DNA of 64,000 nt. It comes from Syngnathus acus. Its lineage: Eukaryota; Chordata; Actinopteri; Syngnathiformes; Syngnathidae. Both the position numbers and the translations under genes were made by a program. Below the pieces are notes generated by a model, which made no database searches, was not told the origin of the DNA, and worked only from the letters and a program-made list of their open reading frames with translations. Where the stretch lies: NCBI RefSeq assembly GCF_901709675.1, contig NC_051103.1:6495501-6559500 (forward strand). The letters run 5' to 3'. Below, one piece after another: positions 45,619 through 58,800 of this stretch (the first letter of the stretch is position 1; each line of letters begins with the position of its first letter).

Positions 45619-47613
45619 CACTCATAACCTGCAAGGACAGTGCACGTTTTTGAAATACAGCTGACATCTGCACAAAAACAATTCTTGCCAGAGAACCTGT
45701 GACGCCTAAACGTGTCCTGGCAGGCACCAAATTTATGAGCAAGACTTTCAAATGGAAGGGAGTGTACGACAAGTTGTAACATTTCTGTCCACGTGCCTGA
45801 CGTGTCAAAATCCATGACACAGAGTGCAAATATTTAGGCGGTGCCGTTAGTTCATGTGCAGCATTTTTCAATCGGCAAAAAAACGGTTCTCGCTCACCTG
45901 CTGCAGCCGCTTTCCGCCGGCTAATCCAGAGATCTACATGCGGCCAGACAAGCTCCTTATTGTTATTTATGGGCCCGGGTGAGTGTGTCACGGCGTTGCC
46001 TGGTGACTTTTACGCTAGGCCCGGGAAAATAACGCCGCAAGCCGTGCATTCGGGCACTTTTTAGCTTATACAGACACTCAACTTGTGTCAGATGCTTCTG
46101 ACTCATCTATTAGTAATCAGATGAAGGCCAGATTTGTTTGGATTGAAGATAAATAAAGGGAACATAGAAACCCAGTTCAAAGACAAAACAATCGCGCCAA
46201 TTTGCTTTACTGTGAAAGCTCGGCATGTGATGGTAAAATGAGGTGTGTCTCCTCTAGCGCCTACAAGGTCCTGATAAGGGGATGAACTTTGCTCATTTGA
46301 GCGTATCCTGGTTCTTGCAAGATGAGGGAAGAAATATTTGTTCAAAATGGAGCGAAAGGTCATTGTGGGTCACTCTACGGCAACAGCTGACACACAGTCG
46401 ACGGTGGACACACAACTCCTGGCCCATTCATCCCTAATCCGGTCCGCAGACTGGCATGCACACACGCCTATGTCCTGGCAGAAGATGCTGGATATGTTTT
46501 GATGCCAATTGCGGCCAGCTCATTCAGACTGCTGAGTCAGGGGGAATTCAATACAATACCCAAACAGTGCCGGTGGACAGTTCTGGATATTAAAAAAAAA
46601 AGTTGTCTCGTCATCTTCACTCAGCTTTGTTGGGAAAATGGAAAAAGTAGAATTAGGCGTGGTGAGTCATCAGCGAAAGCAAGCTCAATTCCAAAACTTG
46701 CATTAATTTATTCCCAATGGTGTATTCCAGCTTTATGAATCATTCTGTTGGGTGCCTAGCTGGAAAAAAAAAACAGCACGTAGGAGGAAAACTAAGGGTG
46801 TGTTCATTTGGGGAAAAAAAAAAAAGGATTTTTGTAATTTCAACACACCATATTTATATTTGGTGAGGAAAGGTCAGGGCATTCCACAGGAGAATGCCAG
46901 AATCGTGCACACTCCTCTTTCCCAAGCACGTGTTGAATATAAATGACAGCCAGACCTTTGAATAAACATGAGAACAGCTCGGATGTCTGTGCTCGCTCGC
47001 ATCACCTCGGAAACGAGGGGGGGGATTGTTTTTGAAAAAAAAGAAAAAAAAAAAGAAAGCATGGAGGGTTTTCTTTGAGGGAGTTGCCCGGGACTACGGC
47101 GCACCCTTAAACACAGCCGAGGCCCTAATAGGTAGCATATGAGCCATTACGTAACTCATCTCCACAAGACTGCGGAAACGCCATCCATCCAGAAGGAGAA
47201 AATGTATATATAGAACAATAGAACAAGAGTGGCTCTGAATAATTAAAAGCTGGCAGGCGCCAAATACGGCAGCATGACCATCGCTCACCTCAGTTGACAA
47301 CAGCACTGATAGCAGCTTGCACAGACAACACAGGAGAGGTTGCCAGGTAGTCACACCTATGCAAATGCTGGAGGTCAAACCTTCAAAAACTAGCACAGAC
47401 GTTTTTATTTTCACACTTGTACATCATTTTTATTGTATTGGCGCCATACTATGTGCAGGCTGTGGGAAAGTGGAAATAATTTAACTTATTTAGAGTAGCT
47501 ATTGCCAATTAGTCCAACTGTGCCTTCCTTTCACCGAAATGGGAAAAATCCATTTTTTGTTTTCCTTTATGTCACCGTCATATAGTGACACCCAGAACCA
47601 TTTCAATATATGT

Positions 47614-47627
47614 CCACTAGAGGGCAG
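47614..47627 (+). promoter_or_regulatory. candidate CTCF site
   Basis: CCACTAGAGGGCAG fits the vertebrate CTCF core consensus CCASYAGRKGGCRS at every position. It lies between dnmbp and cpn1. Short motif matches occur by chance and inside repeats, so binding is unproven. Confidence 0.4.
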
Positions 47628-49848
47628 ACGGCGCACGATTACTCTGTATACATCGGGTTTCAGTACATTTTTCATATCTTAATATGTGCCGAGAGTCAGG
47701 AAAGGTTGAGAAAAACTGATGTTGACTGCCAACTTAGTTGTGATTGTTGTTATGATGCGCGCACGTGTGTTATTGCTAACGGACACACACCAAGACACAT
47801 TTGTAATATCACAAAATAAGTAATAGCATGGAAAAAAAATAATCACCTATTCGGGTGATCGAAGTCCAGCTGTAATCGGCAACTTTCAAGATCCAAGTAG
47901 ACCCACGAGAAGCAACTTTTTCTCGGGTCCGCTGATGTGTTGGCACTCGTGTCTTCCCGATGAAACGACTACAGCGCGCATAGATTGAAAACAATCATCA
48001 TAAAGCGAAAGGATGCGCTATTCTTTTGGAGTATAAGAAACATGTCGGCGCAGTCCGTGTGTTTCAGCCATTTCAGCTGTCATCTGATCAGACGTCAGAA
48101 GTGCTGGAAGGGGAGTAGAGCTTTTTGCGAGTCTCCTCTCCATGCCTTCACTCAACACAAACAGACCACCCTACTTTTTCCAAAGAGCTCCCGTTAGGTG
48201 CCCCACATCGATGCCTGACTGAAAAGGTGGGAAAGTCGATTTTTTTTGCCCCCCGATCAGCTGTTGTAGCTGCCCTACACAATGCCTGGCTGAAAACAAA
48301 ATATATTAAATTATAAATAATAAAATATTTAAAATATATTCATCGGGGTAATATAGTTGTAGTAGGTCCAATTCTATTAACACGTTTCATTAATTAATAC
48401 TTGCATTATTGTTAGCGCCAGGTGATGCTAATGCTAAAAATAAATAACACGTGATCTAGTCGACAGTCAAACACGATACAATACACGTGCAGGTATGGGC
48501 TAATAATATAACAACAATAATGATTATGTTTTGTTGTAATTGTGTTGTAGTCGTTCACAATCTGCTCAGATAGGAAAATACTTTAGTATTTTTAACTTTA
48601 ATTCTTCATTTCACATATTTCTGTCTACGCCAAGTTAGGAGGCAACTTATGAGTGCCTTCATTTCCTTCGTGATATTTTGCAATCTATAGCAATGACTGC
48701 ATCATATATTGTTGAAAAGTATCTGTTAAAGACTTTTTTTTTTGCTGATTCTACATGACAGCTTCCTCTTATGTGGTCTTGCATGGGCAAAAACAATAGC
48801 AGGAAACTGAGGCCAATCTCACGTGGGAACATGGAAAAGGAAGGCATTGCAATGGCACGAAAACTTGTGCTGGCAAATATACAAGCCTGGGGAATCCATA
48901 CAAGGCCCGAAAGAGCATTTGATTCGAATTAATAGTGTAGCAGCTCACATAACTTTCATGCTAATCAAATCCTCAACTGCCAGTCAATGGACATGCAAAT
49001 GAAGCGTGTGGGAGATGTCCGGCAGCGTAGGTCCAAGTTCGGGCATCTGTGACGCCAATTTTTTTGTCCACAAAAGCAACACACACTCAGTGTATGCGCG
49101 CCAACGAGAATGCTCCAGAGTATTGTGCTGTGCATGAAACGCTGCCTTTGTGTCTCATCTGGCAGTGAGCACTTTCATTTAAGAGTGCTTTGGAGGTCCA
49201 TTGTTGACTTTTGAACATTTGCTCTCTTCATGCACTGTAGGAGGAGGACACAAGTCATTCTGTTGTGGAGAAGCTGTGACCAGGCCCGTCCTTCCAGGGG
49301 TGAAAGGACAAAGGTCAATCGGTCCATCTTGTCTACGACTGGGTGAACCACCATGAAATGTTAAGTCCAGGTAAAAGCAAATCCAAAGCAAGTTTTGTAT
49401 GTCACACTCTGCAATGTGAAGTGTTCGTTTCCTCTTTCCTGTCCTTTACAGACTAGCTATTGTTGCATTGTTTGCTTTGAGGAAAGCACTTGAAAGTAAA
49501 AGCGCTTTATAATGAAATGATGTCATTGCCTTTGGACATATTGGAAGCTATGAATAAAAGTAATCCCCATTCGAGCAAGAATTCACACTGCTTTGTCACG
49601 GTTAATCTTCAAGAAGGATGTATTTTATTTACACTTGTGAGTTTTTATGTGACAGTGCTCTCTCATGTTAGTTGCAAATAGGCTTTGTGACATCTTGTCC
49701 TTTGCCGCCACCCTCTGGAAAAACTTGCACTGAAGAAGTACTCCATCACTCAAAAGGGACTTTTTTAATAGGATGTTTTCATACTCATCAGAAAAATATC
49801 AGATATTTAAGAAGTTAAGTCACGTGACAGGAGAAGAAAACACATTCT

Positions 49849-49854
49849 TTTATT
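49849..49854 (-). terminator. poly(A) signal of cpn1
   Basis: AATAAA on the minus strand, about 210 bases past the cpn1 stop codon. Confidence 0.45.
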
Positions 49855-50063
49855 TTTATATTCAGCAAATCTCAATTCCCCCCCCCCAAAAAAAAGACAG
49901 CCATCTTCATGTGCAGTTATACTGTTACATAAATACATTGTTCTTGGAATAATTATTTAAACCACTGGTATTAACAAACAAACTTAAACAAAAAAAACAA
50001 ACACAGAACTACTAAATTAAAAGTACTGTGTGTGCATGTGTGCGTGTTCCCGAAATTGCTACC

Positions 50064-53000
50064 TCATCTCGGGCCCAGCTTTAAAGTGGACTTGGGAAAT
50101 GACAGGTTCCTCCTGCCGTGGTTCTTTGTCTTCACGGTCAGTTTGGGTACCTTTTTCTTCAAGTAAAAATTATGCTGTGATGGAGACAAAGAAGCAAACT
50201 TCATAAAGTTCAAGCCACTAATAATGCTTCAATTCCTCATACCACTAGAGGGAGCCAAAGTGATACTAACAAACACATGTATGCATTAGAAAACATAAAG
50301 TAAGACCCACCTGGGTGGCTTCAGCCGGTCCCACCACGATGGTGCTCAAGGAGACGGTGTAACCCGGGGCGGTGGCCGTCACCGTGTACGTGCCGGGCAA
50401 CAGCAGTCGGAAATAATCACCGTGCACTCCTGCGGAGAGCCGTCTTTGAATCGTGGCATGACATTTGAGACCAGTGGAGAAAAAATGTCTCGGGACAGAC
50501 AACTAACCACTGGTGACGTCGTGGTTGATGCCCGACACGGAGATCTCAGCATTCTTAATCGGGTTGTTGTTTTCATCATACACCATGCCTTTTAGCCCTT
50601 GATGCACCTGTAACGGAGGCAAGCCTACTGTTTATTATGCTCTAATTGATTCATTCATACCCCTTTGCTAACCAAAACAGCAGCATCTAGTGTTAGTTAC
50701 TAACACATTTCCATTGCTGCTTATCCTCACTAGATTCGGGGAGCCTACTGGAGCTGCCTTTGGACCAGAGGTTAGTAGACACCCCAGAATGTGCCTTGTG
50801 CGACCACACATGTAGCACATGCCAAAAAACCACCACTGGCCTTGCCTTAAGCCCCGCCTCTTAAATCACTGACCTCGAATGTAAACAAGAGTCTTTAATT
50901 TGGTAAACAAAAGGCGTATTTTACTTCAGTCTGGTATGCATAATTACACCAAAGTGTATGTTGCCGTAACGTGTACTTTGCTAAAGTGGACCACGCGCTT
51001 TGGCCTCTGAAAACCCCAAACCTCATCTGCTCCATTTGAAAAGTTTTGAGACATCATTTTACCATACGATTGGAAGAAACCAACCTGTTCCACAAAGGAA
51101 ACTAGCGCCTCGCGATTGCCCAACCATTCTCTGGGCAACGACGACTCGGACGGAAACTTGTCGCAGCTCAGCTCCAGCGTGATCTCAAAACAGTTTGTGT
51201 GTAAATAGTTGAAGTCCTGCATGCCTGAAACGCAGGAAAGATTGATGCCACGTCTTTAACATTCCGCAGAAAGAATGACAATCTTGGGCTCTGCTTTGAA
51301 ATGAAAATAGAGTGGCTATAAAAAGTCTACACACCCCTGTTCGATGGCCATATTTTTGTGATATAAAATAAAAAACAGCAAGATAAATCAACTCAGCCAC
51401 TATTATTCTTTGTGCTTACTGTTTATTTACTGACCCTTAGACAGGGAGTACCAGCTGGCGCCATTGGTGATCCCCTCTTCAAAGTAGTCGCCGCAGTTCC
51501 AGCCGTTGTGCATCCAGCTATGTGCGTACGAGTAAGTCTTCGCCAACTGACATCACACACACATATGGAAATTAGCTCCAGGTGATGTTTCCCGACCATG
51601 TGTCGGTGGCTTACGTTTCGGAAGATTTTGTCATCCTGGGTGGCGGCGTAGGTGGTCCTCCCTCGGATGCGGGCGTCTCGAGATTTGTCAAAGGGGTAGT
51701 TGGCCACCACGGCTCCGCCGTGAAGGTTGGCAGACAGGACAAAATTGTGGTTTTGCATCCATTTGATGACTGCACGTGTCTCCGGTTCTACCTGGACGAG
51801 GTATCGAAGGACAAAGTATGACTTTTCTGACGACTGAACACATCTGCTTTTGTTTTTACCCCCCTTTCACTTCTTGGCACTTTTGTTCAACTCGCCTAAT
51901 CTCCAGGCATGCGTGCATGATTAATCCTTCAAAGTATCTTCTCAAAGCGATTTATGAACTCTTTGGCCCGATTCTACTTTGGTTCTTAAACTTCACCAGG
52001 TATCACCATCATGTGGTCGGCTCGTTTTTTTAATTGAATTGATTTTCTCGAGCAGCAGCAATACTATTTGTGCTCGTGTGAGGCAGTAAACACCAGACGA
52101 GAGCTCCGGCGGCCTTGAGCCAAGCGGTAGCAGTCTGGCAGCGATTTATTATGACTGGCGCTTTGTTTAGCTTTCAAGCTAAATCTGTCGGACACACGGG
52201 CAGATGTATCTAGAACATTTTAACTTTAGGGGGTGAATGGGGCATTCAAACAATGCCCCTCCCCAGTAGCCCACCCCCTCCCTTTGTGCATCAGACCTGC
52301 TGCTCCCAGTTGTCAGGCAGCGGGAGGTGGTGGTTCGGTCCGTTGGTCTTCTCATAGTAATACATGAGCGCGTTCAGGTCCGGAAAGTTACGGTTCAGGT
52401 CGATTTCCCGCACGTTGCCTCGTCCGACCAGGTAGCCGTTGAACTCGGGACCCTGGTTAGAAAAATTGGATTTTGAATTCATTAGGACGATATTATTTTC
52501 ATATGAAATAAATACTTTGTGGGTGTCTGTTACCTGTCTGGCGGCCACCTCGTAGCCATCGGGGTTCATGGAGGGCATGATGTGGATGCGCGTGTCGTAG
52601 ATGAGCCTCATGATCCGCTGGTTTCCCGCCTGGAATTCCTCGCATAGAAATTGGGAGAACTTGATGAGCAGCTCGCGGCCGAGCACCTCGTTGCCGTGCA
52701 TGTTGCCCACGTACTTGAACTCGGGTTCCACTGGGGAGGAAATGCACAAGAGGCAACGGTGCTTTCAGGCGTAATCATTGGAAATGACTGCCAGAGCATG
52801 TGCACACATGCATGAAACTCTCCGGCTGCGTTATAAGGCAAAACACACTTGGATTGCCACAATCTTTAATATTTAACATCCAATGGCTCTCTTGGAATTT
52901 CAAAGTTAACAATTATAGGACTTGTGGAAAATTAGTTGCACTATGACCAGGAAAAGGTAATTTTTTACTAGATTGATTATGCTACCTAGGACAATAAATC

Positions 53001-54153
53001 AGGCGATTAGTTTGTTATTTACTTATGGTGTCCCTCAAGGCTCTGAACACGAGCCCATGAGGTTGAGATGCGCAATGGGACCAGGAATGTAATACTATTT
53101 AAAAAAAAAAAAAAAATTTATGGCCCACAAGCCCTATGTTGCCCACCCCCAGTTAAGAAGTGCCAAGTGGGAGTCGACGCAGGTGCAAAGTGCACGGTTC
53201 CTGTTTTGTTCCATTGGAGCAGAACAGGCACACATCCTTCTATTCTCATAAAGGAAACTCGTGCGATGAAAAAAAGCCAAGACAAGCCAAGGTTATTTCT
53301 CTTGAAAATGCACCAGCGGAAAGGCCGGCCAAGCCAAACGGCGGCGGTTTTGTAAAATAAACATGCGGGGCTCTAATTTTTGTAGTTACGAGCAAGCGCT
53401 TGCACCTTAAATGTCGCAACCCTTAAGAGTGATTTCAAATGAATGACAGATGTTTCCCCCCCCCCAAACGTGCAGATTTGTCCTCACGTTGTGCATGTAA
53501 ACAACTTTCCAGACGCCAAGTCCAACATTCTTTGCTTCATTTTTTTTTTTTTGGTAATACCAGGAATGAACCAACATACCACTCGGTCTCGTGCAAAAAT
53601 AGAATGCTGGCGTGCAACGCAATCCAACCCAAACATGAATTAGTCTCTGTGCATATAAAAAGTCTGCACACCCCCCTGTTGAATTACCAGGTTTTTGTCA
53701 TTTAAAAAACAACAACACCAAGATAAACTCAAGTGAATGTTTTTCGAGAAGAAGTCAAAATTAACCTGGTAGCAAAAGTATGCACACCCTCCTATAAAAG
53801 GGATGTGCTGAGAAGTAACCAATCATATTCAAACCCTTATTAAACCGGATTGGCAATCCAGTGAAATATAGAGGCTGGGCAGTTTGGTAAGGCGGCGGGG
53901 CGAGATGTTACTCACGCGCCTCGTGGATGCCCGGGTTGTCGCTGAACTCCAGCACGTAAAGGTGGCGCGCCTCCACGCTGCGGCCCACGCTGTAGACGCG
54001 CGTGACGTAGGGGCACTGGTTGTGCACGGCGAACAAAGCTCTCACCATGTCCTCGTAGTGGTGATGCTGGAACTCCGAGCCGGCCGCCAGGAACCCGGCC
54101 AGGAGCGCGGCCAGCCAGGGAAGAAGAAGCGCCCTCCTCCCCCTGCAGTGCAT
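50064..54153 (-). CDS. cpn1: carboxypeptidase N catalytic chain
   Basis: Nine exons in transcript order: 53916-54153, 52534-52730, 52297-52452, 51615-51791, 51435-51546, 51085-51224, 50508-50607, 50311-50429, 50064-50174, giving 449 aa (human 458). It is a secreted plasma zinc metalloprotease that removes C-terminal Arg or Lys from kinins and anaphylatoxins, and works with a regulatory subunit. A signal peptide is visible at the start ([18 protein letters not shown]). Zinc ligands are H91 and E94 ([11 protein letters not shown]) and H221 ([15 protein letters not shown]). The catalytic Glu is E311 in [13 protein letters not shown] transthyretin-like domain follows (about 345-412, with [16 protein letters not shown]). 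The C terminus is a short basic tail ending LKLGPR. In-frame ATGs upstream of M1 are not followed by a signal peptide, so the ATG at 54151-54153 was chosen. The neighbour dnmbp agrees with synteny. Confidence 0.94.
51310..51420 (+). repeat. dispersed teleost repeat, copy C (cpn1 intron 5)
   Basis: TATAAAAAGTCTACACACCCC, then TTTTTGTGATATAAAATAAAAAACAGCAAGATAAAT. This resembles the first part of the copy at 53650 and lies between cpn1 exons 5 and 6. Confidence 0.55.
53010..53160. repeat. dispersed element fragments in cpn1 intron 1
   Basis: GTGTCCCTCAAGGCTCTGAA (53030) recurs with few changes at 55121. The right end, TTTATGGCCCACAAGCCC through GTTGCCCACCCCC, is an inverted relative of the block near 20800 (GGTGGGCAACCTGCGGCCCA). 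The family is unidentified; the ending is reminiscent of hAT-type non-autonomous elements. Confidence 0.4.
53645..53860 (+). repeat. dispersed teleost repeat, copy D (cpn1 intron 1)
   Basis: AAAAAGTCTGCACACCCC, then an AAGATAAACTCAAGTGAATG block, then GTATGCACACCCTCC. The same order of blocks occurs in copy A at 568-765. This is the most complete copy in the window. Confidence 0.6.
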
Positions 54154-55845
54154 GATGGCCGGAGTGGAAGGCAAAGGAAGGTTTCCCTTTTTTTGTCTTG
54201 TTTCTTTTTTTTTTTTTGATGCCTCTCTCTCACATGCGTTCGCCCGTGCACGCAGCAAACATAAAATGACCGGGGCTCCTCTTTAGTCCCCTCGCTGTGC
54301 CCCCTCCCACGCCAAGGAGAGCAAGTAAGGACAGCCCCCCCTTGCTCCTTCTTTGTCTCACTCTCCTCCTCCAACAGCTGCTTCTCCCTCTTTTCCCCGT
54401 GGCTCCTTGTCAAGTACATGTTAGTGGCTGTAACATTGCATGGAATGCTTCAAGGCCCACCTTCGCCCCCCTCCCCACACTTGTTGGGGGTCTCTGCAAA
54501 CACGTCATTTTCATTTTGGGTTCCCCTCTCTTTTTGTCCCTTCCTGGGAAAAGAGGCTTGTTTCCAAGGCGCTGCTCCCTCTGCAGCTTCCAGTCATCCA
54601 TTCATTAACTCTTAAGTCAACACACAGTGCCGCTCTGTGCATGTGACCTGAAGATGAATCAGAGTTCTTAAGCAACCTTTTTGTCAACTTGCTTGCATAC
54701 AAATACAATACACGTCTTATATCCTGAGCAAAGGCTGCAATTAAACTCCTGAAAGACGTGCGGCCGTGCCAAGACTGAACCCCCCTCCCCTTCCTCCTCC
54801 TCGATCTTTCCAACACACGTACAAACACGCAGTGGACCAAATGTGCAAGCAAAGGAACTCTTACCTCTCCGGGAATTGAGTAACTGTTTGTGGAAGTTTT
54901 AAAAAAAAAATGAAAAAAAAGGCCAGCCAATGATGACAATTGAGCAAGAGCAAGTTTAAATACTGGCTTGGGCGTTGGGGGATAGGAGAGAATAAAATCA
55001 TAGTAGAGGAACAATTTATAATCTGAATAGATTAGATTAAGAGCAGTTAAAATATTTGAATGTAATTTGAGCAGATTAAAAACATGACATGCTGCCATGA
55101 CATTCTAAAGATAAGATGTGGCGTCCCTCAAGGTTCTAAACACGAGCCCATGATATTGCATTAGCCTTCGTATGGTTTACAGAAAAATAAAGAAACACGT
55201 CGATATCTAGCAAAACGTCAGATAAATTCCAATGAATGATTACCACTCATATTTGACCTCGAGTCAAAACACAGGCACGCATTTCAGATAAATGAATCTG
55301 TTGACCTTCAGCCCTTAGAGACCACAATTTATTTTGGTTTCCGTTTTATCTTGACAAAGTCAGCAGGGATTTTCAAATCAATACGAATCAAGAAACCGAG
55401 TCAAGCAGGCTTTGGTTAGTTGCTTGGTTGGAGTGGATCATCCATTATGGTTAGTTTATGGGTTGGTCAGTCTCAGCTGATTGTGGTGAGAGGTTAGTTG
55501 CTTCTTATTTACATATATGCAGATCAGCTGCATCATAATTTTCATTTGAAGTGTAAAAAACAATATAAGTGACATTAGAAAGTGCCCAAACCATTCCAGA
55601 GGTTCTACATTTAGTGGGGTTCTCCTTGTACTTATTCTTAACGTCCGCTAGAGGGCAGTGTGCACTTGAGCATCCATCACATAGACTCAGAATGTGGCAT
55701 GCCCACCCCTTGTTCCTCCTCATAGTGGGAGTTGGGGGCGGCTTCAAGACTTTTAGACTTGGAGACATGAGTGGAAGTTTCTTTTTTTTTTCATTCCTCC
55801 TTGCACTCGGCTCTGGGAAGACTCGGCCGAGTGCACGCATGCAGG
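54154..55845. other. cpn1-itgb3 divergent intergenic region
   Basis: This holds both promoters and no supported coding exon. A poly-A/T stretch, a short repeat fragment (55119-55165) and a CTCF-like motif (55645-55658) lie here. The boundary between the human 10q24-type and 17q21-type gene blocks falls in this interval. Confidence 0.6.
55645..55658 (+). promoter_or_regulatory. candidate CTCF site
   Basis: CCGCTAGAGGGCAG differs from the CTCF core consensus only at the third position, where G is also tolerated. It lies about 190 bases upstream of the itgb3 start codon and has the same orientation as the match at 47614. Confidence 0.35.
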
Positions 55846-58800
55846 ATGGACGTGATTCCGATGTGCCTTTGGGTCATTCTGGGAATAACCGGAGTCCATG
55901 GTAGGGTCAAATTTAGTATGCTTTGGACTTGACACAATGAATGGTAACATCTTACATGTTTTAATATTGTACTTTGGAATTTCTAATGCCTTTTTTTTTT
56001 TTGCAGGTTCAAACGTGTGCACCTCGAGGGGCGCGAGCACGTGTAAGCAGTGCCTGGCCGTGCACCCCAGCTGTGCATGGTGCGTCCAAGAGGTGGGTGT
56101 CATTTCCTCAATTCAAATCTAATGATGCCATCAAAACAAAACATATCAATATGTCACCTTTTCCCGTCAGGAATTCGGTCACGGGGAGGCCAGCTCGTCC
56201 CGCTGCGACCGCAAAGCCAACCTGGTGGCCGCAGGCTGCGCAACTTGGGCCGTGGAGTCTCCGAACAGCAGATTGCAAGTGATCGAGGACCGGCCTCTAA
56301 CCAAGAAGGCGGCGGGAGCCACGCAGGATGTGACTCAGATCAAACCGCAGAAACTCCATATTACCCTCAGGCCTGGTGAGCCAGCAGAACCACTCTCCAG
56401 AAATTGGTCAGTGAGTGTCCACTTTGTAATTTTTCGTATGGCTTACCAAGATGACGCCAAGCGCTTCACGGTGAAGGTGCGTCAGGTTGAAGACTACCCC
56501 GTGGACCTCTACTACCTCATGGACCTCTCCTACTCCATGAACGACGACCTCTACCGCCTGAGGACGCTTGGCAAGGGCCTGGCCGAGGCCATGAACCGCA
56601 CCACCAGCAACCTCCGCATGGGCTTCGGCGCCTTTGTGGACAAGCCCATCTCCCCTTACATGTACATCTCCCCCAAGGAGGCCGTCAAGAACCCTTGTTA
56701 CAGGTACAAGGAGGGAACCCGATTGGGGTCAAAGGTCATATATTGACTCGTGTTTGCCGGACAGCATCAACACCACCTGCCGGCCCCAGTTTGGCTACAA
56801 GCACGTGCTGTCCTTGACGGATAAAGTGAGCCGCTTCACCGAAGAAGTCAGGAAGCAGATGGTTTCCAGGAACAGGGACGCTCCCGAGGGAGGCTTCGAC
56901 GCCATCCTCCAAGCAGCCGTCTGCACGGTGCGCCGTCGAGTCATGGCGACAGACCGGACGGAGAAATGTTTCATTCTGGCTCGTTTGTTAACTCAGGAAC
57001 AGATCGGCTGGCGTCCCGGCGCGTCCCACCTCCTCATCTTCACTTCGGACGCCAAGACCCACGTGGCGCTGGACGGTCGCCTGGCCGGGATCGTGCAGCC
57101 CAACGACGGGCGCTGCCACCTCAACTCGGCCAACATGTACAGCATGTCGACTGTTATGGTGTGTGTGTGTTTGCGTGTGTTTTGTGTTTGACGCAGCCGA
57201 ATCAACACGACATTCTTCTCAACAGGACTACCCGTCCCTCGCTCTCATCACCGAGAAGATGTCGGAGAACAATATCAACCTCATCTTTGCTGTCACCAAC
57301 CCCGTGGTCTCTTTGTACCAGGTCAGCACTTTAAAAACATTTTGCGGTTATAAAATATCATGCAAAATTATGGATGGAAAAACAATAAAATCTTGGAGCG
57401 CGGAAGCGTCCAGTTGGATCATTTTGGCTCTTTGCAAACATCTCTCAGAAATTCGGAAATACAGAGAGACGTGAGTTCTTATTATTTTTGAAGCATATTT
57501 ATTGTGGAAAGTTTGGAGCAAAAGATTGTCTGCTCTGACCCGTCTGCTCTTACTTAATCCCGAACATGCGGCGCGTTCTTCAACTCTTCCAAACCTCACT
57601 GGCTTTGAAAATACATTTTTATGCGCCTCCGAGGAGGGATGGAAATTCTAAAACGTGCGTGAGGTTCTGACTCGGCAAAAGTCTATTAAATGCAGATACA
57701 ATACGCTACTTTTATGTTTGTAGAACTACAGCGAGCTGATCGCCGGCACCACAGTGGGAACGCTCTCCAACGACTCTGGCAACGTTATCCAGCTCATTTT
57801 GAAGGCTTACGCTGTGAGTAGAAACACAGGAAACACGTTTGGGGTCAGACGATGATGTTAGTCTGTTGACACATTTTCTCTGTTGAGTGTCTCAAAACTT
57901 TTGTCCATTCTTACGGCTCTCAGAAAATTCGCTCCAAGATAGAGTTGGAGGTTCTGGGCGTCCCGGAGGAGCTGTCCTTGTCCTTCAACGCCACGTGTTT
58001 GAATGGAGAAGTCATCCCGGGGCTTAAGTCCTGCTCCGGACTCAAGATAGGAGACACGGTGAGTCCGAGGCGGCGCCGCGTATGCATCGACCATCTGTCG
58101 ACGTATGCAGTCGAGCGCTATTCCAGACCGCGAGTTTGGAATCAGTTTGCTATTTTATTGGCCCGTTCCAAGTTTGCACCCCAACTGTGTTTTTGTTGAG
58201 ATAGCGTTCAGTAAGTGAGCCATTGTTTCCTGAAGGTTCATGAGTAAGTTCCCAATTTTTTATTTCTGACCTTCCTTGTGTTTATGTTCCTGTTTTTTTA
58301 TTTTTCCATTCTTCGCTTCTCCTCCTTACCACCCCCCAGGTGACATTTTTTCAGGCCTCCGCACATTTATTTCTCCGGGCCTCATTTTCTCCTTATATGG
58401 TCGGCGCAGCACATGCCCTCACCGCCTGCGTTTGGGCCAGATTTTGATGTAATCCCCAACGAATGATTACATTCGGAGGCGTTCCTCCTGTTATGCGTTT
58501 TGATTCAAAAGTGAACTTTTTGTGTCAGGTGTCTTTCAGCGTGGAGGCCCGAGCGCGAGCGTGTCCCAAACAGAAAAAGAAGAAGACCTTCATCATCAAA
58601 CCGGTCGGCTTCAAGGACTCGCTCTCGGTCAGCGTCACCATCGAATGCGACTGCAAGTGTCAGAACAAGGCTCAGGCGCGCAGCCCCAAGTGTCACCACG
58701 GCAACGGCACCTTCCAGTGCGGCATCTGCGCGTGCCACCCGGGGCGCCTGGGCCCGCGTTGCGAGTGCGCCGAGGGCGACTACGACCCGGCCGAGCAGGG

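Larger units (their letters stand above)
45619..50063. other. dnmbp-cpn1 intergenic region
   Basis: No coding exon is supported in these 4.4 kb. The left end should contain the dnmbp promoter and any non-coding first exon. A close match to the CTCF motif is at 47614-47627. The interval is otherwise AT-rich, with simple poly-A and poly-T runs. The right end contains the cpn1 poly(A) signal. Confidence 0.55.

Noticed and set aside
54154-54258. In-frame upstream ATGs extending cpn1
   Set aside because: The extension is Lys/Arg-rich and would bury the signal peptide; the ATG at 54151-54153 is directly followed by a good one.
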